Below are positions 1 through 5,501 of a stretch of DNA of 8,697 bases, one piece after another. Each line of letters begins with the position of its first letter. Position 1 is the first letter of the stretch. The translations under genes and the position numbers were made by a program. The notes beneath the pieces were generated by a model. The model did not search any database, was not told the origin of the DNA, and saw only the letters and a program-made list of their open reading frames with translations. The stretch is from CAYYHA01 sp964471535 (GTDB lineage: Bacteria; Myxococcota; Myxococcia; SLRQ01): positions 1-8,697 of the forward strand of contig CAYYHA010000183.1 of the NCBI GenBank assembly GCA_964471535.1. The letters run 5' to 3'.

Positions 1-1173
1 CGCGGTGCGCGCGCCCCGAGGGGCGTGCAGCGCCGCGGGGCCACCGCCCTGGCGGTGCGCCCCCACCGCCACGGACGGCGACGGTCGCCCGATCCACAGC
101 CCCAGCAGCAAGAAGACGGCGTAGAGCCCGGCGCCCACCGCCGACAGACCGAGGAGGTCGCGGCGCGTCCAGGCCAGCGGGGTCCCGCGGGCACCGCCGG
201 TCTCCACCTCCAGCGTGTCCCTCTCCTCGGTCGTGGCGCCGCGCGCCTCTGCCTCGGCGCCCACGTCGGAAAAACAGCCAAGCCCCTCGAGGAAGGCCGA
301 AACCGCCTTGGCGCCGAAGGTGGGATGTGTGGCACGCAGCCAGGCGACGAGGTCCGCTTCGAGGTCCCGCGCCCGGCCATAGCGGTCGGCAGGCTCCCGG
401 GCCATCGCGCGGCGCACCACGGCATCGAGCGCCTCGGGCAGATCGGGATCGACCTCGAGGGGCGGGGCATAGCGGCCCTCGGCGATCGCCTTCAGGACCT
501 CGTAGACCTCGTCACCCGCAAAGGGCGGCCGACCGGTCAGAAGCTCGTAGAGAACGACCCCCGCGGCATAGATGTCGACGCGGTGGTCGGCGCGCTGCCG
601 GCGGATCTGCTCGGGGGCGAGATACAGGTACTTGCCGCGGGCGACGCCAGGGCGGGTGAGGTCGGGGAGCCCCTCTCCCTTGGCGATCCCGAAGTCGACC
701 AGCTTCACCTCGCCCGCACGGGACACGACGATGTTCTGCGGCGTGACGTCACGGTGAACGATCCCCGCCCGGCCGGGGATCTCCTGGTGGGCATGGTCGA
801 GGCCTCTGGCCACCTCGGAGACGATGTAGGCAGCCAGCACCGGGGGAATGCGACGCGCCCTCGCTTCGGCGGCACGAAGGATCCGGAAGAGATTCGGACC
901 GTCCACGTACTCCATGGCAAGGAAGTAGGATCCATCCGCCTCGCCGAAGTCGAAGACCTGAGCCACGTTGCCGTGGTCGAGTTGCATGGCGACCTTCGCT
1001 TCGCGCAGAAAGAGCTGCACGAAGTTTGGGTCCGCAGCCAGGGCGCTGCGGATCCGCTTGAGTACCACCACGCGGCCGACCGCGTTCTCCGCCAGGTAGA
1101 TGTCCGCCATCCCCCCGCGCGCCAGGTGGCGGAGGAGCCGGTAGTCGCCGAGCGATGGCCTGGCCTCTTCCAC
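1..1173 (-). CDS. Membrane-anchored Ser/Thr protein kinase (C-terminus off window)
   Basis: The minus-strand frame is open from the left edge of the window up to a stop at 1228-1230, and 391 residues are visible. It is a Hanks-type (PknB-like) kinase that should phosphorylate Ser/Thr in the cytoplasm. The motifs are in order: a glycine-rich loop LARGGMADIYLAE near residues 17-29, ATP-binding Lys39 (VVLKRI), helix-C Glu58 (REAKVAM), catalytic loop HRDVTPQN with Asp142 and Asn147, DFG with Asp160, and APE at 186-188. All core catalytic residues are present, so activity is expected. The catalytic loop has Thr where many kinases have Lys (HRDxK); Ser or Thr there is common in myxobacterial kinases. 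A hydrophobic segment at about 340-362 is a likely single transmembrane helix, and the part beyond it is Gly/Pro/Ala-rich and cut by the edge. The start is uncertain. GTG at 1173 gives a normal short leader (MEEARPSLGDYRLL), and GTG at 1203 is an alternative. Neither has a good ribosome site, and no in-frame ATG lies upstream of the kinase fold. Confidence 0.93.
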   Translation of the reverse strand, partial: MEEARPSLGDYRLLRHLARGGMADIYLAENAVGRVVVLKRIRSALAADPNFVQLFLREAKVAMQLDHGNVAQVFDFGEADGSYFLAMEYVDGPNLFRILRAAEARARRIPPVLAAYIVSEVARGLDHAHQEIPGRAGIVHRDVTPQNIVVSRAGEVKLVDFGIAKGEGLPDLTRPGVARGKYLYLAPEQIRRQRADHRVDIYAAGVVLYELLTGRPPFAGDEVYEVLKAIAEGRYAPPLEVDPDLPEALDAVVRRAMAREPADRYGRARDLEADLVAWLRATHPTFGAKAVSAFLEGLGCFSDVGAEAEARGATTEERDTLEVETGGARGTPLAWTRRDLLGLSAVGAGLYAVFLLLGLWIGRPSPSVAVGAHRQGGGPAALHAPRGARTA

Positions 1174-1204
1174 GGCCCAAGCAGCATAGCGCAGGCCCCT
1201 CACC

Positions 1205-1234
1205 TTGACCGGATGGACCGGGGGGCGCTAGTTT
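1205..1234 (+). promoter_or_regulatory. Possible sigma-70 type promoter for the MutL-like operon
   Basis: TTGACC at 1205-1210 matches the -35 consensus at five of six positions. A spacing of 18 bases leads to TAGTTT at 1229-1234, a weak -10 match (three of six). Transcription from here would begin near 1240 and give a leader of about 30 bases before the ATG at 1271. The local sequence is less GC-rich than its surroundings. The call rests on the good -35 box and on position; there is no experimental support. Confidence 0.4.
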
Positions 1235-1255
1235 CCCGCGGCATTTCGCAGACTT

Positions 1256-1261
1256 AAGGAG
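1256..1261 (+). promoter_or_regulatory. Ribosome binding site of the MutL-like gene
   Basis: AAGGAG lies nine bases ahead of the ATG at 1271. It is the strongest Shine-Dalgarno in the window and fixes this start. Confidence 0.8.
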
Positions 1262-1270
1262 CGCATTCCG

Positions 1271-3142
1271 ATGTCCGAGTCCGGCGGCGGGGAACCCTCT
1301 CGCGACTTCTCATCCATCCGGTCGGTGCTGGCGACCGACTGCGGCTCGACGACCACGAAGGCCATCCTCATCGAGAAACAGGAGGACGGAACCTTCCGTC
1401 TCGTCACCCGCGGCGAGGCGCCGACCACCGTGGAGGCGCCCTTCGAGGACGTGACGAAGGGGGTCTTGAATGCCGCGCAGGAGGTCGAGGAGCTGCGCGG
1501 GCGACCGATCCTCGACGGGCATCGGATCCGGCGGCCGCAGGAGGGTGACGCCGGAGTCGACATCTACATCTCCACCTCATCGGCAGGTGGGGGCCTTCAA
1601 ATGATGGTGGCGGGCGTGGTGCGCTCCATGACCGCCGAGTCGGCGGCCCGCGCTGCCCTGGGCGCCGGCGCCATCGTCATGGACGTCATCGCCTCCAACG
1701 ACCGGCGCCTGCCCCACGAGAAGATCGAGCGAATCCGCCAGCTCCGCCCCGACATGATCCTCCTCGCCGGCGGGGTGGACGGAGGCACGGTCACCCACGT
1801 GGTGGAGCTCGCAGAGCTCTTCGCCGCGGCCAACCCGCGGCCGCGTCTCGGGATCGGCTACAAGCTCCCGGTCGTCTACGCCGGTAACAAGAAGGCGCGG
1901 AAGCAGGTGCAGGAGATCCTGGGCGACAAGGTGGAGCTGTCCATCGTGGACAACATCCGTCCGGTACTCGAAGAGGAGAACCTGGGTCCCGCCCGGGAGA
2001 AGATCCACGACCTGTTCATGGAACACGTGATGGCGCAGGCCCCCGGCTACGCGAAGCTGATGGAGATGGCCGACGCGCCCATCATGCCCACACCCGGCGC
2101 GGTGGGCCTCATCATGCAGGCCATCGCCAAGCGGGACGGCATCAACATCGTCGGCGTGGACATCGGCGGCGCGACCACCGACGTCTTCAGTGTCTTCGAG
2201 GTGGGCGACGAGGAGAAGAAGCAGACCGTCTTCAACCGGACCGTCTCCGCCAACCTGGGGATGAGCTACTCGGTCTCCAACGTCCTGGCCGAGGCGGGTC
2301 TGCCCAATATCCTTCGCTGGGTCCCCTTCGATATCGACGAGACGGATCTGCGCAACCGAATCGGCAACAAGATGATCCGCCCCACCACCATCCCGCAGGC
2401 GCTCGAGGAGCTGAAGATCGAGCAGGCCATCTGCCGCGAAGCCCTTCGCCTCGCCTTCATCCAGCACCGAGATTTCGCCGTGGGCCTCAAGGGCGTGCAG
2501 AAGGAGCGTACCGTCTCCGAGGCCTTCAGCCAGGACAGCGGAGACGAGTCCATCGTCCAGATGATGAAGCTCGATCTCATCGTGGGATCGGGGGGCGTGC
2601 TCTGCCATGCGCCGCGGCGCAGCCAGAGCTTCATGATGATGATGGATGCCTATGCCCCGGAAGGCATCACCGAGCTCTCGGTGGACTCCATCTTCATGAT
2701 GCCCCACCTCGGCGTACTCTCGACCGTCAACGAGAAGGCGGCCACGGATGTCTTCGAGAAGGACTGTCTGGTGCGCCTCGGCACGTGCATCGCCCCGGTC
2801 GCAAAGCGGGGCAAGAAGGTGCACGAAGGGGAGGTGATGGCGGAAGTGGAATGGGAGGCACCGGACGGCCGCAGCGGGCAAACCACCATCCGCTGCGGAG
2901 AGATCCAGCGCTTCGAAGTCCCTTACGACGCGGAAGCGAAGACGAAGGTGCGGGTCACGCCGCACCGGCGCTTCGATGTGGGCGGGGGCCACGGGGTCCC
3001 CGTCGAGCGAGAGATCAACGGCGGCCTCATCGGCCTGGTGACCGACGGCCGGGGGCGGCCACTCGTCCTGCCCTCGGATCACGCGGAACGCATCCGCAAG
3101 CTGGATGCGTGGAACCGGGCCCTGGACGTCTACCCGGAGTGA
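1271..3142 (+). CDS. Glutamate mutase MutL/GlmL-family ATPase with C-terminal extension
   Basis: This 623-residue cytoplasmic protein looks like the MutL/GlmL family, ASKHA-fold ATPases encoded next to adenosylcobalamin-dependent mutases (glutamate mutase and related aminomutases) and thought to repair or reload those enzymes. Visible motifs are a phosphate-1 loop TDCGSTTTK (22-30), a SSAGGGLQMMVAGVV segment (103-117), LLAGGVDGG (164-172), VYAGN (202-206), PTPGAVGL (273-280), a phosphate-2 loop VGVDIGGATTDVFSV (294-308), an adenosine-type motif IVGSGGVLCHAP (437-448) and HLGVLSTV (479-486). Known family members are about 460 residues long. Here roughly 120 further residues (about 500-623) follow, including KRGKKVHEGEVMAEVEWEA and a late DGRGRPLVLPSDHAERIRKL, which suggests an added beta-rich domain. 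A run of four Met (455-458) lies in the conserved region before DAYAPEG. Start: ATG 1271, fixed by AAGGAG. The next gene begins four bases after the stop. No mutase subunit is present in the window, so the client is unknown. Family assignment is firm; cellular role is inferred. Confidence 0.9.
   Translation: MSESGGGEPSRDFSSIRSVLATDCGSTTTKAILIEKQEDGTFRLVTRGEAPTTVEAPFEDVTKGVLNAAQEVEELRGRPILDGHRIRRPQEGDAGVDIYISTSSAGGGLQMMVAGVVRSMTAESAARAALGAGAIVMDVIASNDRRLPHEKIERIRQLRPDMILLAGGVDGGTVTHVVELAELFAAANPRPRLGIGYKLPVVYAGNKKARKQVQEILGDKVELSIVDNIRPVLEEENLGPAREKIHDLFMEHVMAQAPGYAKLMEMADAPIMPTPGAVGLIMQAIAKRDGINIVGVDIGGATTDVFSVFEVGDEEKKQTVFNRTVSANLGMSYSVSNVLAEAGLPNILRWVPFDIDETDLRNRIGNKMIRPTTIPQALEELKIEQAICREALRLAFIQHRDFAVGLKGVQKERTVSEAFSQDSGDESIVQMMKLDLIVGSGGVLCHAPRRSQSFMMMMDAYAPEGITELSVDSIFMMPHLGVLSTVNEKAATDVFEKDCLVRLGTCIAPVAKRGKKVHEGEVMAEVEWEAPDGRSGQTTIRCGEIQRFEVPYDAEAKTKVRVTPHRRFDVGGGHGVPVEREINGGLIGLVTDGRGRPLVLPSDHAERIRKLDAWNRALDVYPE
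3136..3139 (+). promoter_or_regulatory. Ribosome binding site of the MutL-linked gene
   Basis: GGAG, inside the last codons of the MutL-like gene, is seven bases ahead of ATG 3147. It supports this start over the longer in-frame extension back to 3105, which would overlap the preceding gene. The arrangement implies translational coupling. Confidence 0.7.
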
Positions 3143-3146
3143 GCCG

Positions 3147-4280
3147 ATGGCCCATGCATTCACCCCCGGACTGAAGGTCACCGAGCGCGCCGTCGTGCGT
3201 AAGGCGCGACGGCTCCCGCTTCTCGGCGAGGTGTTGGTCGAGAAGGGGCAGCACGTCAAGGCAAGTGACGTGGTGGCTCGCACCGAGCTGCCGGGGAAGG
3301 TCTTTCCCGCCAACGTCGCCAACAGCCTCGGCATCCTTCCGGAGGAGCTTCCCGACGTCATGAAGAAGAAGGTCGGGGACAACGTGGAGCGGGGCGAGGT
3401 GATCGCGGAGACGCCGGGCCTCTTCGGGAAGTACTTCAAGGCCCGCTTCGAATCCCCCATCACCGGCTTCATCGAGAACATCTCGAAGGTCACCGGTCAG
3501 GTGATGCTGCAGGAACACCCCACCCCCGTTGAGGTCCAGGCCTACATCGATGGCGTGGTGACGGAGGTCTACGAACGCGAGGGCGTGGAGGTCACCTCGC
3601 CGGCAACCTTCATCCAGGGCATCTTCGGCCTCGGGGGGGAGCGTCACGGCGAGGTAAAGGTGGTCTGCGCAAAGCCGACCGACGTCCTCGAGCCCGACTG
3701 CATCGACGAGAGCTGCCGGGGAAAGGTGCTGCTCGGCGGTGCGTTCGCCACCCTAGACGCTGTCCACCGCGCCTTCGACGTCGGGGCCGCCGCCCTGGTG
3801 ACCGGCGGCTTCGACTACAGCGACATCAAGGCGCTGCTCGGCTACGAGGTCGGCGTCGCCATCACCGGCGGTGAGAAGATCCCCACCACCCTGATCGTGA
3901 CCGAGGGCTTCGGCCGCATCGACATGGCGCGCCGCACCCACGCGCTCCTCGCCCGCCACGAAGGCGAGCGGGCGAGCGTCAACGGTGCCACGCAGATCCG
4001 CGCCGGCGTGATCCGTCCTGAGGTGATCATCCCCAAGCCGGAGGACGTGTCGACCGAGGAGCTGGGGCAGCCGCCCGAGGTGAAGGGCCTCGAGGTGGGC
4101 GACGTCATCCGCTGCATCCGGTATCCCCACTTCGGCCGCATCGGCAAGGTCGTCGCCCTGCCTCCCGAACTGCGGAAGATGGAGAGCGAGACGGAGGTAC
4201 GGGTGCTCGAGGTCGAGTTCGAGGACGGCGAACGGGCCATCGTCCCCCGTGCCAACATCGAGATGATCGAGGACGCCTAG
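3147..4280 (+). CDS. Conserved protein of unknown function linked to MutL-like ATPase
   Basis: This 377-residue protein has no signal peptide or membrane helix and is probably cytoplasmic. I do not recognise a named family with a known activity. The N-terminal third has two glycine-turn segments of the barrel-sandwich (lipoyl/RnfC-like) type: LLGEVLVEKGQHVKASDVVA (25-44) and VGDNVERGEVIAE (76-88), followed by ESPITGFIENISKVTGQVML (102-121). No lysine sits in a biotinyl or lipoyl attachment motif, so a carried cofactor is not implied. The middle (about 165-297) is compact and conserved-looking: DCIDESCRGKVLLGGAFATL (184-203) with Cys185 and Cys190, LVTGGFDYSDIKALLGYEVG (217-236), TTLIVTEGFGRIDM (247-260), and ASVNGATQIRAGVIRPEVII (276-295). 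The C-terminus (about 315-374; VGDVIRCIRYPHFGRIGKVV, then VEFEDGERAIVP) looks like a KOW/SH3-type barrel. Translation coupling to the MutL-like gene, with a four-base gap, says the two act together. It could be a scaffold or adaptor, or an enzyme. The stop overlaps the stop of the convergent membrane-protein gene. Confidence 0.88.
   Translation: MAHAFTPGLKVTERAVVRKARRLPLLGEVLVEKGQHVKASDVVARTELPGKVFPANVANSLGILPEELPDVMKKKVGDNVERGEVIAETPGLFGKYFKARFESPITGFIENISKVTGQVMLQEHPTPVEVQAYIDGVVTEVYEREGVEVTSPATFIQGIFGLGGERHGEVKVVCAKPTDVLEPDCIDESCRGKVLLGGAFATLDAVHRAFDVGAAALVTGGFDYSDIKALLGYEVGVAITGGEKIPTTLIVTEGFGRIDMARRTHALLARHEGERASVNGATQIRAGVIRPEVIIPKPEDVSTEELGQPPEVKGLEVGDVIRCIRYPHFGRIGKVVALPPELRKMESETEVRVLEVEFEDGERAIVPRANIEMIEDA
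4277..4280. other. CTAG overlap of two convergent stop codons
   Basis: The palindrome CTAG holds the TAG stop of the rightward gene (4278-4280) and, on the other strand, the TAG stop of the leftward gene (4277-4279). There is no intergenic space and no hairpin followed by a T-run, so each transcript must end inside the other gene, on its antisense side, or by Rho. Confidence 0.95.
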
Positions 4281-5485
4281 TCGGCGCTGTGGGGCGCTGG
4301 TGACTCGGCTCCCACCGCCGGCTCGGCGGCTCCCCCGGTCGATGCGCCCGAGGGTGTCCCACCCACCGGGGCACTCGCAGCACCTGCCGCTCCCTCCGGC
4401 GCTTTGCATGGCGCCGTGTCGTCGCGGCTCTCGGCCGCGACCGCCTGCGGCCATGCGGCAAGCACCGCCCGCACCAGGGTCGCCAGGGGGATGGCGAAGA
4501 AGACCCCCCAGAAGCCCCACAAGCCCCCGAAGAGAAGCACTGCCACGATGATGGCCACGGGATGCAGGTGCACCGCCTCGCTGAACAAAAGCGGCACGAG
4601 GAGGTTCCCATCCAGCGCCTGGATGACGAGGTAGGCGAGCAGCACCCAGAGGACCTCCGGCGCGGCGCCCCACTGGGCGAAGGCGACGAGACCCACCGGA
4701 AGCGTCATGAACGCCGCGCCGATGTAGGGTACCAGCACCGAGAGACCGACGAAGAGCCCCAGGAGGGCGGCAAAGTTCAGGCCCAAGAGCGCGAAGGCGA
4801 GCCAGCTCGCGGCCCACACGATGAGGATCTCCACGAACTTCCCGCGGATGTAGTTGCCGATCTGGTGGTCGACCTCCCGCCACACCCGGACCGCCAGCTC
4901 CCTCTGCTTGGGAACGAAACGGGCCAGCCACCCGAGGATCACCTCCTTGTCCTTCAGCATGAAGAAGAGGAGGAGCAAGGTCAGGAAGGCGTACACGACC
5001 GCCGTGACCACACCTACGACCGACGCGACGGTGTAGCCAAGCAGTTCCTTGCCCATGCGGGTCGCCTCGGCGGTGGCGGCTGCCAGCAGCTCTTGGATCT
5101 GCTGCTCCGAGACCAGCTCGGGATAGCGACCGGGCAGCGTCTCCAGTGCTGCCTGCAGGCGGGAGAGCACCTGGGGCAGCTCGGTGGCCAGCTCGCCAAC
5201 CTGGCGGACGAGCAGGGGCACCGGTCCGATGAGGACCCCAACCGCGCAGAGCACGAAGAGCGTGTACACCACCACGACGGCCGGAAGGCGGCGCCGGCCG
5301 AGCCGCTTCATCAGCAGCTGCACCACGCCCTCGAGCAGGTAGGCGAGCACCAGCGCAACGAGCACCGGCGCCAGGATCTCGCCGAAGAGTGCGACGATGG
5401 CGAAGCCCCCCACCAGCAGGAGGATCAGGATCACCACCTGCGGATTGGAGAAGGTTCGGCTGAACCAGGCGCGGATGAGCTCCAT
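4277..5485 (-). CDS. AI-2E/PerM-family membrane transporter
   Basis: This 402-residue polytopic inner-membrane protein fits the AI-2E (YdiK/PerM/TqsA) family. Likely helices lie at about 17-33, 36-52, 68-90, 153-176, 217-240, 243-262, 276-298 and 308-340. The family layout is clear: an N-terminal helix group, a long non-membrane segment (about 91-150) rich in Gln/Leu/Glu, then the conserved C-terminal core with KDKEVILGWLARFVPKQR (178-195), IGNYIRGKFVEILIVW (209-224), LGLFVGLSVLVPYIGA (242-257), LDGNLLVPLLFSEAVHLHP (291-309) and GGLWGFWGVFFAIPLAT (320-336). After about residue 345 comes a low-complexity Ala/Gly/Pro/Ser tail of roughly 55 residues, probably disordered and cytoplasmic. Family members export varied solutes or ions; substrate cannot be read from sequence, and AI-2 itself should not be assumed. 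ATG 5485 has no clear ribosome site and lies 16 bases after the upstream gene's stop, which suggests coupled translation. Confidence 0.92.
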   Translation of the reverse strand: MELIRAWFSRTFSNPQVVILILLLVGGFAIVALFGEILAPVLVALVLAYLLEGVVQLLMKRLGRRRLPAVVVVYTLFVLCAVGVLIGPVPLLVRQVGELATELPQVLSRLQAALETLPGRYPELVSEQQIQELLAAATAEATRMGKELLGYTVASVVGVVTAVVYAFLTLLLLFFMLKDKEVILGWLARFVPKQRELAVRVWREVDHQIGNYIRGKFVEILIVWAASWLAFALLGLNFAALLGLFVGLSVLVPYIGAAFMTLPVGLVAFAQWGAAPEVLWVLLAYLVIQALDGNLLVPLLFSEAVHLHPVAIIVAVLLFGGLWGFWGVFFAIPLATLVRAVLAAWPQAVAAESRDDTAPCKAPEGAAGAASAPVGGTPSGASTGGAAEPAVGAESPAPHSAD

Positions 5486-5501
5486 CGTCGTGGCTTCGCT
5501 A

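Larger units (their letters stand above)
1174..1270. promoter_or_regulatory. Divergent intergenic region between kinase and MutL-like gene
   Basis: This 97-base gap lies between two outward-reading genes and should hold the start signals for both. Rightward signals are visible and listed separately. Leftward, a TATGCT hexamer (minus strand, 1188-1183) could be a -10 box just ahead of the GTG at 1173, which would make the kinase mRNA nearly leaderless. Its -35 partner is poor, so this is only a suggestion. The in-frame stop at 1228-1230 limits how far upstream the kinase can begin. Confidence 0.6.

Noticed and set aside
742..753. Perfect 12-base palindrome CGTGACGTCACG, a possible operator
   Set aside because: It lies deep inside the kinase gene and encodes the invariant HRDVT catalytic loop, so the coding sequence explains it.
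25..1257. Long plus-strand open frame (410 codons) opposite the kinase
   Set aside because: The kinase on the other strand has all catalytic motifs in order; this frame is its antisense shadow.
1577..3493. Long minus-strand open frame (638 codons) opposite the MutL-like gene
   Set aside because: It is antisense to two well-supported genes. Its product is His/Asp/Val/Leu-rich with no recognisable motif, typical of a shadow frame in GC-rich DNA.
3375..3510. Lipoyl or biotin carrier domain in the MutL-linked protein
   Set aside because: The fold pattern is similar, but no lysine occupies an attachment motif such as MKM or DKA; only the fold type is claimed.
4315..4329. Hairpin CCGCCG-GCT-CGGCGG just past the convergent stops, a possible terminator
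   Set aside because: No T-run follows on either strand, and it sits in the Ala/Gly-rich tail coding region where such GC inverted repeats arise by chance.
4277..5485. Calling this gene an autoinducer-2 exporter
   Set aside because: The family name covers transporters with diverse or unknown substrates, and nothing here indicates AI-2.
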